From: Zygnema cylindricum | Lineage: Eukaryota > Streptophyta > Zygnematophyceae > Zygnematales > Zygnemataceae | NCBI GenBank assembly: GCA_037447655.1 | Contig: JBBHKE010002906.1 | Span: 20,139-84,138 of the forward strand | DNA length: 64,000 nt | Direction of reading: 5' to 3' | Part shown: positions 1 to 10,112 of the stretch, in pieces | How positions within the stretch are numbered: position 1 is the stretch's first letter | How the letters are laid out: each line of letters opens with the position of its first letter | Program-made: the position numbers and the translations under genes | The notes under the pieces: model-generated | Database searches by the model: none | What the model was told of the DNA's origin: nothing | What the model saw: the letters and a program-made list of their open reading frames with translations, nothing else

Positions 1-1665
1 GCGTTATCTCCTAAAAAATTGCATAGGTATCATATAAATAACATAACCAGATTGGGAGTGGAAAGTTTGATATCTGCTAAACAATTTAAAAAGCACTTAA
101 AAGATAAAACAAATCATGCTTTCTTGTTATTAGTAACTAAGGCTGTTACTGATGAAAAGGGGGGAGAAAACACTAACATTGATGTCATCCCTAAATCAGA
201 CACCACTAAAACTCTCGAAAAACTAAAATCTGGTTTTGTAACTGACATTAATACATCTGATATTGCTGTAACAGATTTGATTTTTGAATTTCCAGATGTT
301 TTTCCAAGTGATTTACCCTCAAGAAGGCCACCTTCCCGAGATGGGGATCATGTTATTAACCTTCAACCTGGATGAAACCCTCCTGTCACAGGAATTTATC
401 AATACAGTTTCTTTGAGCAGGAGGAATTAAACAAACAGATCAAGGAACTCCTAAAGAAATGACATATTCAGCCTAGCAAATCACCGTACGGAGCACCTGT
501 TCTCTACGTCAAAAAGAAGGACGGAACGTTGAGAATGTGTGTCGATTATCGTAGTCTGAACAAGATTACGGTGAAGGATAAGTATCCGTTACCTTTTATT
601 TCTGATATGATAGATCGTTTAAAAGGTGCTAAAGTATTTTCGTTGATTGACATGCGTAGTGGCTTTAATCAGGTGCGAATTAGAATTAAAGATGTTGATA
701 AAACTGCTTTCAGGACTAGGGTGAATCATTTCGAATGGATAGTGATGCCATTCTGCTTAACGAATGCACCGCCTACTTACCAAAGATTAATGAACCAAAC
801 CTTTTCAGATTACATAGATGAGTTTGTCCAAGTGTTATTAGATGATATTTTAGTTTACAGTGAATCTAAAAAACAACATGTTATTCATTTAAGAAGAGTG
901 TTGGAAAGGTTAAGAGAAATCAAATTATATCGAAAATTGTCAAAATCCAGCTTTCTTAAAAGTGAACAATTATTTTTGGCACACATAGTTAGTGGGGAAG
1001 GTGTTAAAACAGATCCATCCAAAATTTTAGCAATCCAAAATTAGAAACAACCTACTAATGTCACAGAAGTTAGATCGTTTTTGGGATTGGCCATTTATTA
1101 CACGAAATTTAATCTTCAGTATGATCGCCGCACCTTTGACGGATTTACTTTAGAGAAGGAGACGTTTGTGTGGGGAGCTGATCAGGATGGAGCATTTGAG
1201 GAACTAAAAGGGAAGTTGACCTCTGCCCCTACACTGGTGTATCCTGACCCTGCTGGGGATTTTGAAGTTTTGATCACTACAGATGCATCTGATAAACATC
1301 TATGTGCAGTCATAAGTCAAAAAGTTGGCAAACACTTTCATCCTATTGCTTTTAAGTCCAGAAAATTCAATGATGCAAAAAAGAACTATACAACACAAGA
1401 AAAATAATTACTTGCAATTGTACATACATTGGTGAAATGGCGTTGTTATTTGCATAGTAAATAATTTACAGTTCAGTGTGATAATAAAGCACTCACTTAT
1501 TTATATAGATTAAGTGATGCACAAATTATAACTGGCAGACAGGTTAGGTGGATGCAGAAATTAGCATATTTCAAATCTAATGTCAAACATATTCTTGGGA
1601 ATACAAATGTAGTCGCAGATCCTTTAAGTAGATATTTTGAAATAAGTGTTAAGGTTCAATATTGA
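1..1665 (+). pseudogene. pol: Gypsy-1 pol, protease-RT linker, reverse transcriptase and RNase H
   Basis: This would copy the element RNA into DNA. Visible landmarks in one frame: linker with [16 protein letters not shown] (about 295-345), primer-grip region [12 protein letters not shown] (463-498), MCVDYRSLNKI (535-567), the RT catalytic segment VLLDDILVYS (about 832-861), TDASD of RNase H (about 1279-1293), and the RNase H end with ADPLSR (about 1615-1632). Premature stops fall at about 373, 460, 1042, 1405, 1462 and 1663, with no net frameshift. The protease catalytic part lies before the window. Family assignment is firm; the gene is dead. Confidence 0.93.
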
Positions 1666-1755
1666 TTGTTTTTAGATACTGTTAGAAATGGTTATGATAA
1701 AGATCCTTATTTTGTTGTGATTTGCAAGAATATTTCATGAGGGAATTCTGACCCA

Positions 1756-3153
1756 TTGAATGAGAGGCATGTCAAAAACTTTAGACTAGAGGATGGTTTA
1801 CTGTATTTGCAAATTGGGGATAGATTATGCATTCTCGAAGTGGGAGACTTAAGAAAACAAATTTTATGGGAAGCTCATGAGCATTTAGGACATCTACGTC
1901 GAGATAAAACTCTCAGTCAATTGCAAAGTAGATTGTTTTGGCCTGGGATGGCAAAGGAGGTGTCAAAACACGTGGTAAATTGTGTCTCTTGCCAACAGAC
2001 TAAACCTAGTACCCAATAACCTAAAGGTCTCTTAAAACCTTTGGATATCCCCGAAAGACCGTGGGAATATGTCAGTATGGATTTTATTGTCAGGTTCCCT
2101 GCTACATGAAAAAGGAATGACAGTATCATGGTCGTAGTCGATAAGTTCAGTAAAATGGCAATCTTTATCTTTTGCAAAACGACTCATTCAGTTGTAGATA
2201 TTGCAAAGTTATATTTTGACAACGTGGTCAGACATCATGGAGTCCCTCCATCTATAGTTAGTGATAGAGATTCTAAATTTACATCAGCTTTGTGGAAAGA
2301 ATTACAACAAAATCTAGACTCTGAATTGAAAATGAGTACCGTTTATCATCCTCAGACAGATGGACAAACAGAAAGGATGAACCATTCACTATAGGAAATG
2401 CTTAGGACTGTTTGCAGTGGAATTCAGAACACATGGGAATCTAAACTGCCATTAATGGAATTTGCATACAATTCATGTAAACATGCTATTACAGGATTCT
2501 CACCATTTAAAGTTGCAAACGGATACCAACCTAGAAAAGCATTAGACTTAATAACAGGGGTCACTCAAGAGAATAGAGGTTCTGGAACAGAGTTTTGGGA
2601 ATACGTTCAAACAGTTTGGAAAACTGTCCGGGATGCATTAGTGGAGGCACAAAGGAGGCAAGAATTAAATGCTAACCGCAAACGGGGTAATTGGGTGGTA
2701 CGCACAGGTGACAAGGTTTGGCTTTCTACAACTTATTACAGGTGAAAGATTGAGGGACAATTGAATCCTACGGGGAAATTTGCTCCTAAGTACATTGGAC
2801 CATTTACTGAAATCGAAATGATATCATCATTTGCTGCCAAATTGGACTTTTTGCCTTCAACAAAAATTCATCTAGTGATACACATCAGCCAATTGAAACC
2901 ACCGAATCTTCGACCAACTGAAGGAGAATTGGAATTGGATCCCTCAATAATTATAGAATCTGAGGTCCACAAATTGGTAATAGATTGGGTTGGTCAACGG
3001 TTCAACGTCGGCGATACTATATTCTGGCAAGTGCATTCTCTAGGAAGGCTTGAGGATGAGTTGACTTTAGAGGATAAAATTTTTGAGTTTTTACAGAGGT
3101 ATTGGAGGGATAATAATATAGAAGTCCCGTCTTCAGAATTAAAGATGTTTTAA
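1756..3153 (+). pseudogene. pol: Gypsy-1 pol, integrase and chromodomain-like C-terminus
   Basis: Integrase inserts the cDNA. The HHCC zinc motif is readable as HEHLGH...CVSC (about 1876-2000). The catalytic triad is preserved as MDFIV (about 2078), VSDRDSKF (about 2258-2281) and QTERMN (about 2362-2379). The GPF segment and the HISQLKP motif (about 2881-2901) follow. The tail at about 2960-3110 (DTIFWQVHSLGR, then an acidic run and FLQRYW) resembles a degraded chromodomain. In-frame stops are at about 2017, 2107, 2392 and 2743; the TAA at 3151 is the natural end, 32 bp before the LTR. Confidence 0.92.
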
Positions 3154-3184
3154 CTGAGGTCAGTAAAAAATAAGGAGGGGATAA

Positions 3185-4152
3185 TGTAACAGTAATAGCG
3201 GATTGAACTTGTTTAGAAAATAATATTCAGGTGTTATGATTATAAAGTACTAAATATGGTAGACGTCCGCAAAAGAATCACACTATTTGGAGTTATATTT
3301 TAAAAATTATTACGGTGGGTGTATTTAGGTGACAGCGTGGGGTCTAAATAACAAGTGGGTATTATTGAAACGGGTTAAGGGTCAAATTAGTACCGAAATT
3401 ACGCGTGTACGTTTCATAAAGTTCTAATGAAACGTTTAGTATGCACGGTGGTTCGTTTCGTACAAATTTTAGTACGAAACGTCACTTTCACTTAAGGGAA
3501 TTTCGTGGGAGGTTTCGCGTGCGAAATTTGTTACGCACGATCGTGCGAAGTCGCGTTTCGTTTGGCGCGCACTTTTGCACGTAAATGTTACGTAGTGAAA
3601 CGTAACGCTTGATTGGTTAGTAAAGTGCTAAGTATTTAGTAAGAGATTTCGCACGTTTTTGCATTGGGCAGTCTGAGTCCTTGTTGATCAATGATTAGCC
3701 CAGATAAAAGCCTGTTAAAACGGAGCGTTCACTCTAGCCTGGCTAGTCCAGGGCGATGATGGATAAATAGTGAAGTGTAAGAGGAGAGTAAACATCTTTT
3801 CCTTTGGAAAAGTTTGTGGAAATTCCGGCTGATCTTGGTCCTGAGCGATTAATACCAAATTGGAGAAAAAGGCATTTTTGCATTGAAATCTCTTACTAAC
3901 TAAATAGTGTTTTAGTAGTTAAGAGATAATTATTAAGAGTGGAGAGTAGTGGAAAACACTTTAATAAGAAGGGTTGAGCCATGAGGGCAAGAGACCAAAC
4001 CAATGTTATGTGGACAGAAGCTTCTTCTAATTTAAAGTTTATCCTTATGTGAGTGTGGTCCAATGTGGATGTGTATTTTCCAATGTGTGGAATGTGTGGT
4101 TGGGATTGTTTGTAGTAATGGGATATTCTGAGAGGTAGGAGATCCTGTTACA
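3185..4152 (+). repeat. Gypsy-1 3' LTR
   Basis: It starts TGTAACAG right after the purine tract AAGGAGGGGATAA and ends CTGTTACA, an exact 8-bp terminal inverted repeat; length 968 bp. The minus-strand copy at 36801-37722 aligns over its length except for a gap of about 80 bp near the 3' end. Many CGTAC/GTACG words occur inside. Confidence 0.88.
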
Positions 4153-4158
4153 AGAAAC

Positions 4159-4199
4159 CACATGTAAATAAAAGTGTTTCACATGTAAATAAAAGTGTT
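4159..4199. repeat. 21-bp tandem duplication at the left arm
   Basis: The 20-mer CACATGTAAATAAAAGTGTT occurs at 4159-4178 and 4180-4199. The opposite arm (about 6335-6358) has a single copy, so the doubling is local to the left arm. Confidence 0.85.
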
Positions 4200-4960
4200 C
4201 CTGACAGTCAATTTTTGTCTTTACGTGAGCTCCACGGTGAGAGCAATTAGCCGCAAAATTGAAATTTAATCGTGTAAGCGTTACATTGAACTTAGACGCA
4301 AATTGAAACGTAATCTCTTTAGACTAAAGTATTATAAGTATTGTACGGAAACATTAAAACGCACCAAACGAAATTTGCTCTCAATGTAAGAATATTGATT
4401 CGTAGATAGTGTGGCTCAATTTCGTCGCGCGTGACGACGCGCATTTTTTTCATTTAATTTCAATTGATATTTTACGTGGGTTCGTTCTATTCATAGTTGT
4501 TCACGGCGTTTAGTGTGAATGATTTAATCGCGACGAATTATACGTAACAAACGCATTAAACCTTTTGAAAAAATCGTAAAATTTGTTAATGAATTCTCGT
4601 CTGTACTATTCCGTACATGTAAACAAAAATATATTTCACATATACCGCAGTTTGTACATTTTTCGTACATTTTATATATCTTTTCGATTTAGTCCGTACA
4701 TTTTTGGAAAAATTTTGTACATTTACCCTTCCAAACCGTACAGCAATCGCAAAATACCGTACAGTTTCCTTAAATTAGCCGTTCAGTTTTCCGGACAGAA
4801 AGTACATCGCGTTTTTTTCCGATTTATTCAAAAGTCACGAATTATACGTTTTAATCGGAAAAAAAAGAAAATTTCCTGCGATTTGAACAACTATGGTTCT
4901 ATTATAGTGTACAAATTTTATTTCGTTTTGTGCATTCTAATATTTCCGTACAAGACTTAT

Positions 4961-5466
4961 AGTACACCGCGAATTGTAATTAGAGTAATGAAAAAATTAG
5001 AGTACAAGAACTAAAAAAAAAAAATAGAGTAATTAACGCTAATTTATGTGATAGAGATGTTTCAACTATGAAGTTTACTCTAATTTATTTAAGTACTCTA
5101 ATCTGGCACGCTAATATCCTCTACTGTAAATAAGGAATTCGTACAGAATTTGGTAAAACGTACAGTTTATCGTCACTATGACGTTTGCACTACGCGGTTT
5201 GATAAAACGCAGTTACATGATAACGGCCTGTATTAAATCATTATTTGTGTTTTTTTACTTAATAAAGTACAATTTTGCACAGTTGGAGGTCATCCGTACT
5301 CCACACTATTTTAAAACCAACCTATATTAAAATTAAAAACGTTTATTAAACTTTACCTTAAATAGAATAATGAAAAAATTAGAATCATTTATTTCATATG
5401 ATAGAGTCGAAATTTTCCGGCGACCGAATTAGAGTAATTTACTCTAATTACAATTCGCGGTGTACT
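4961..5466. mobile_element. MITE-M copy 1 (TIR element, 506 bp)
   Basis: The ends are near-perfect inverted repeats, AGTACACCGCGAATTGTAAT on the left and its complement on the right, continuing into TTAGAGTAA. The interior has the family signature of a TTTTTACTT..AAAGTACAA stretch followed by CACACTATTT. No coding capacity. The ends fit TA-flanked termini CACCG...CGGTG, as in Tc1/mariner-like MITEs; PIF/Harbinger is the alternative. Confidence 0.75.
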
Positions 5467-5543
5467 TTAGTTTAAAGAGGTTTCGTTTCAATTTGCGTCT
5501 AAGTTCAATGTAACGCTTAAACGATTAAATTTCAAATTTTCGG

Positions 5544-6288
5544 CTAAGGGTGACGTTTCATCAGGCGAAAAGTGGCGTAGTTTACAGAAATCCGCGACCC
5601 TCCGTACCAAATCGTACTGCCTATTTTGTTTTTATAGGAAAAACAACATTACAGATAATCTTGTCGATACTCTCCCAAGGTCTTGGAGGTAATACTAGAC
5701 GTCGGATGTTCATTTGCGAGGAGTTCGCTTCATTTTTTTTCTGTAACTATTAACCCACCTCAAGGAAATGGGTTGGCAGATACAGAAAAAAAAAAGTTCG
5801 TGACACGCTGGACGATTAAGCTACGAGTCATGATGGAAAACTAATGAAAAATCTTAAGATTTGCACATGACACACGCTTTCCAAAATACAACCGAAATAA
5901 AAAACGAAATTTCGTAACATTCTTTCGTCACGCTATATTCGGTAACTTTTGTTCGTCACACTATTTCTCTCGAAAAACTTTCGTTATATTCAAAAATAGA
6001 AACCCTAAAAAATGAACTGGCGTACAGACTGGCGTCAGTAGAAAGTATAAAAGTTATGTCGTATGATTACTTCGTACACAAGTACATGGTACAAAAGTGA
6101 AGATTTGAACCTAAGTTCGTCGGTGCTAAAAATCTAAAAGATATTCAATATCAGATCGTTTGCCTGGCGCCAGTCATTTTAGAACACGTGGCTTATAGAC
6201 TTTACGTGATGGAACATCGATTCAATCGACCTGGTCTGTAGAGTTTGCCGTACAATTACATAAACGTTTGATGGAACTTCACCATAAG
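5544..6288 (+). mobile_element. MITE-N copy 1 (TIR element, about 745 bp)
   Basis: It begins near CTAAGGGTGACGTTTCATC and ends with a degenerate complement (GATGGAACTTCACCATAAG). It splits the right arm of the surrounding inverted repeat, which marks both edges. It aligns along its length with 52077-52815 and about 58614-59360 (both minus strand). Shared internal segments include AAGTGG.GTAGTTTA, GTCTTGGAGGTAAT and CGTCACGCTAT. No transposase. Confidence 0.75.
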
Positions 6289-6375
6289 TGCTCTCACCGT
6301 GGAGCTCACGTAAAGACAAAAAGTGACTACCTGCAACACTTTTATGTACATGTGGTTGCCGCAGTTTTGTTACCG

Positions 6376-6615
6376 TAAACATTTGCCGGCCGAGTGAATT
6401 GCTAATTTTATTATGATGATAAACGTCCGCAAGCGCGGCGAATTTTGAAGCGGTTGAAACACTATTTTGAAAGTCAAAGCTGTTTAACCGATTGACCGTC
6501 AAATTTGTACTCAACGGTACTTTACTTGTACCAATGTGTACTTCAAAAGTATAATTTTTGACAAAGTGACGTAAGTGACTGTGCACAACCAAAACAGTCA
6601 CTGTCCTGATCAATT
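6376..6615 (+). repeat. Repeat R copy 1
   Basis: Dispersed, non-coding. It aligns with 54205-54445, sharing CGCAAGCGC, AAAGTCAAAG, GATTGACCGTCAAATT and ACAACCAAAA/GCACCAAAA landmarks in the same order. The minus-strand 144-codon open frame at 6179-6613 crosses two unrelated repeats and is not a gene. Confidence 0.6.
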
Positions 6616-7034
6616 CCTTAAAATATTTATTCTAATTTATCATTAACTCTAATTTTTAAACTGCTTTGTAATAATTGTCAGCGCATAATATCTTCACACT
6701 AAAATATGTGCATGTACGAAATTGTTCAAATCGTACCCCGTAGTTTTGTGACATATGCGTCATTTTTTCCAAAACACATTAACATGCGCGCGCGTTAGCG
6801 TAAATATTTTTTCGGTACTTTTTTACTTGAAAAAGTACAAAATAATACGGATCTGATAGTCCATGCATCACACTATTTAGAAGGGCACTATATTACAAGT
6901 ATGAACCCTATTAGGTGGGGTACCTCAAATAATGTTCATAAACATTTTGAATGATTAATTCTATTTGGGAATTTGCCTAAAAAAACGAGGTACCTCAATT
7001 AGAGTCATGAACGCTAATAGCGATTCACGGTGTA
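6616..7034 (+). mobile_element. MITE-M copy 2, left end degraded
   Basis: The right terminus is clear (CGCTAATAGCGATTCACGGTGTA, ending about 7033). Interior signatures are present at about 6820-6885. The left terminus has been lost against repeat R. Confidence 0.6.
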
Positions 7035-7650
7035 GTCATAAGAAATAGTTTGTCATAAGCTGCAACCAATATAGTACAACAGGAAACGCGAAAGAGCCCT
7101 CGACAACAGTACAGATGTAGAATAACATAAAAGACGTAAAGTGCGGGTTTAATTCTACGGAGGTATATTATTTCTTGTATTAAACGACTACGTACACTGC
7201 CAATCTCTATGGTTTCTTTAGCGTATAGGAATAATTATACTGATTTACGCTAATTAGGAATTTGAAAATTTTCAGAAAAAACATATTTTCTATTGATTAC
7301 TAATGCTAATTTGGGTATTTGAAAAAAAAATATGACGGTCGCAAACATGCTTACGCTAATACAGGTACTTATCCAAAATTGACAAATCGTACACAAATCC
7401 TATTTTCACACAGTCGAAACGTGGTTATTAGACAAATTTGTGCGAACGTGATATTTGACAGCCCGATTTCATCCCCTTTTTAGAGCGTATATTCTCATGC
7501 GTCCACGGTTTCTAAAACTCATTAATTATATTTTCACTTAAAAAGGTACAATTCAGTACGGTATGACACTTATCGCATATCACACTATTTAAATAACAAC
7601 GTACTTTCGTTTTTACGCTAATTGGACAAAAAACTCTTAATGGCATAAAG

Positions 7651-8143
7651 TGTAATAGGGTTACAGAGTTGGGTACTTAAGGGCTAGAGACCAGACTGCT
7701 ATAGTTGCGTTTGCGAAGCAGCGCAGCTGCGATTCTAGACCAGCACAACATAGCACCATAGCAACTTAGTAGAATAGCGTAGCGCAGCATAGCAGCGCAA
7801 CGTGGCAGTATAGTAACGCCGCAGAACGTAGATTTAACAGTATAGTTCCAGAAAGAGATTTTGGAAAGATCTCGGTTGACCGTGAAGGTCCACGTAAACA
7901 CTTGTACAGTATTAGGTTGACTAGCAGCTAATTAGTTTAAATAGTGAAGCAAACGTAGTAAAAGGAAAGAATCTTGGAGTAGACCTTTGCAGTGAGCTGT
8001 GAACTTGTAATCTTCCTCCCGATTAATAAAGCTTGACCTTTTTTCTGGGAGTACTATGTGCTCTTGCTGTTGCTACGAGGAGATCATTGGAGTCTTTCCA
8101 CTGTGCATTATAGTGTGTTGTGGGTTTATTTTTCCCTTCTACA
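7651..8143 (+). repeat. Gypsy-2 5' LTR
   Basis: TGTAATAGGG...CCCTTCTACA, 493 bp, collinear with the LTR at 19977-20469. It contains AGCGCAGCATAGCAGC-type low complexity and a TTAATAAAGCTTG segment near 8022, a possible polyadenylation signal. The last five bases, CTACA, are duplicated at 12815-12819 by the Copia-A insertion. Confidence 0.88.
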
Positions 8144-9105
8144 TGTTGTCCATAGCTTATTTCAGCCATGGATTACTCACGGAAACACCCACAGACTACC
8201 TCAAAAACAGCTGTGTTTCAGACGACACAGATTACTCCACAATAAACAAAATGATCTCAAACTGCACTAATATGCAGTATATCATATACACTGTAAACTC
8301 TCAAAGTTACAGCCAAATCCACCAAGGCATATAGAAGATGTAAGCTCCAGAGTTTCCCAAATGTAGCTAACAGCTTCACAAACTAGCCACTTAGACTGTA
8401 CACAGAATCTTACAGAGATACTGGAATACAATGAAACTTCACACACATATAGATTCTATATCATAGAATAACTCCACAAAGTTTCACATCAAAGCACCAA
8501 TCAGAGTGATCACACCAACAGGTCAAAGATGCAGAAAACAGTTTGCCATAGCTTTGATTAACTTGACTGCGATACATAAAATAATCTAAGTCCTGCAAGT
8601 TATACTCAGAGTACGGAGGCATACCATCCGTACTGTATCTACTCTAATAACCTAACTAGTCAAAAGGACAAACCTTTGTTGTACAGAATATTTACACCGT
8701 ACTCTTCGTATGTCAAAAACTAAGCTACCACTAAGCAACCACTAAGCTACCACTATCGTTTAATCATCATTACTTGAAATCTATCCTATTCATATTATCC
8801 GTAGTTGCGCTGGCTACGCTGGCTGCGCTTTCCGTACGGATCATAAAAATAGCCGCAACTGCGTTGACTTAACTGCGTCGCAGCTGCTCCGTACCGGCGG
8901 CGCCTATTTAACCATTCCGTTTATTTTACATCGGATTGCTTCGCGATCTGCCGTCCATTTGTCATTGCTTGCTCACACCACTCAATGAGTCTTTTACGTA
9001 ACTTTAATTATCAATCCGTTCGCTCCCCCAATCCGTGAATCTATTCAAACCTCCATATCAAATCCAATTAGCAGTTACGCACGAAACTGATTTTTCAAAA
9101 CAGCA
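8144..9105 (-). repeat. Copia-A 3' LTR
   Basis: On the plus strand it runs TGTTGTCCATAGC...CAAAACAGCA, 962 bp. On the coding strand a purine tract ending GGTGGAG (about 9106-9117) precedes it. It includes two CTGGCT(G/A)CG units where the 5' LTR has four. It is related to the solo LTR at 37939-39311 through a shared ATGGACGGCGGATCGCGAAG segment. Confidence 0.88.
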
Positions 9106-9144
9106 CTCCACCAAAAATTTAGTTTCGTGCACTCAGAAAAATAT

Positions 9145-9412
9145 GCAGCGTGTAATACTATGTTGCTACGCTGCGCTAGTTTGACATCGCAGCGCAGTAT
9201 GAATTCAAAGTGCAGCGTGTACTGCTATGTTGCTACGCTGCGCTAGTTTGACATCGCAACGCAGTATGAATTCAAAGTGCAGCGTGTACTGCTATGTTCC
9301 TACGCTGCGCTAGTTTGACATCGTAACGCAGTATGAATACAAAGTGTAGCGGTGTACTACTATGCTGCTAAGCTGCGCTAGTTTGACATCGCAGTCCTAA
9401 CTGCTGCTTTTT
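9145..9412. repeat. 67-bp minisatellite, about 4 units, inside Copia-A
   Basis: Units begin GCAGCGTGTA(AT)CT at 9145, 9212, 9279 and about 9345. Each contains TTGCTACGCTGCGCTAGTTT and CATCGCAGCGCAGTATGAAT with few differences. It lies between the noncoding 3' part and the 3' LTR. Confidence 0.9.
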
Positions 9413-10112
9413 TTTTTTCACTTTTAACTTCCTCCTCATAGCCTCATCTACTGAGACTAAAGCTTTCAAAATCTACACTCCCCCAAAGCTTTAGACGCAT
9501 TAGTCTATGCTGTACGCAAATGTTTCCACTCTAATGGATAAACTAAGAAATAAAAAAATATTTAAATATTCAAAATTCTGTATCAACCTCCACTGTTCAT
9601 CATACAATAAATTTAGCAAAAATAACACATCACCAATGTTTTGCCGACGTCGCCATTGCTCGTGCTACCCTCTGCCAATTCCAAGTTGCTTGCTGCCTTC
9701 TTGCAAAAAGTGTCCTGTAATAGCTCTTCTTACACCATAAATGCATAACCCTTGAATATTTAGTTGCCTGCACCTGGAATAAAATAATCAGCATGTAAGT
9801 GTCATACGTCACCACTCCTTTCGCTGCGCCGCTAAGTTGCGTCGGTGTTTGCGACGCGAACTTCTTCTGATGATTCTCCACTGCTTTCGCTGCGCTCTGC
9901 CATGTCTCCCGAAATTTTCCTTCCTTCTCTGCTCTCTGCCATGTCTCCCGAAATTTTCCTTCCTGAACAAGTCATTGCTTCCACCACCTTCTTCGTCTTC
10001 AAGAATACATAAATAAATCTTTTTGTTTCTTTTCAACTAACTCAACAAGGAAGAATACAAATCTAAAGTCCAACCAAAAACAAATCGAATGTCAAAAATA
10101 TCCTCCAGAAAA
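9413..10112 (-). other. Copia-A noncoding 3' internal region
   Basis: No credible gene. On the minus strand, about 9497-9455 read a purine tract CTTTGGGGGAG followed by TGTAGATTTTGAAAGCTTTA, which resembles the tract-plus-LTR start of the other copia elements here (TGTTGTTTTGGAAAGCTTTA in Copia-C). A 39-bp tandem duplication containing CATGTCTCCCGAAATTTTCC spans about 9895-9972. Several open frames of 70-85 codons are low complexity. Confidence 0.6.

Larger units (their letters stand above)
1..4152 (+). mobile_element. Gypsy-1: Ty3/gypsy chromovirus-like retrotransposon, 5' part outside the window
   Basis: The window opens inside pol. Order seen is end of protease region, RT, RNase H, integrase, chromodomain-like C-terminus, polypurine tract (about 3172-3184), 3' LTR (3185-4152). 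This order (integrase after RNase H) defines Ty3/gypsy. All pol pieces lie in forward frame 1. The same family recurs on the minus strand at 36801-43985 (Gypsy-3), so the two copies confirm each other's boundaries. The 5-bp target duplication should be AGAAA (4153-4157) and can be tested only upstream of the window. Confidence 0.93.
4153..6365. mobile_element. Inverted-repeat element, about 2.2 kb, with two MITEs nested in it
   Basis: The left arm (about 4153-4345) is the reverse complement of two right-arm pieces, 5467-5543 and 6289-6365. The left arm reads from ACCACATGTAAATAAAAG through TTTACGTGAGCTCCACGG to ACTAAAGT. The right arm is broken by MITE-N copy 1 (5544-6288), and MITE-M copy 1 (4961-5466) abuts its inner edge. 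The interior (4346-4960) is AT-rich with frequent GTAC. The 143-codon open frame at 4583-5014 is low complexity and not credible. No transposase is seen. Gypsy-1 appears to have inserted at its left edge. Confidence 0.65.

Noticed and set aside
1-3153. Stop-codon reassignment or read-through to explain in-frame stops
   Set aside because: All three stop codons occur, at sites where the second copy has various amino acids; decay is simpler.
4583-5014. 143-codon plus-strand open frame
   Set aside because: AT-rich interior of the inverted repeat, runs into the MITE-M terminus; Tyr/Ile/Lys/Phe composition only.
9145-9412. CRISPR array from regularly spaced repeats
   Set aside because: The whole 67-bp unit repeats with no variable spacers, inside a plant LTR element.
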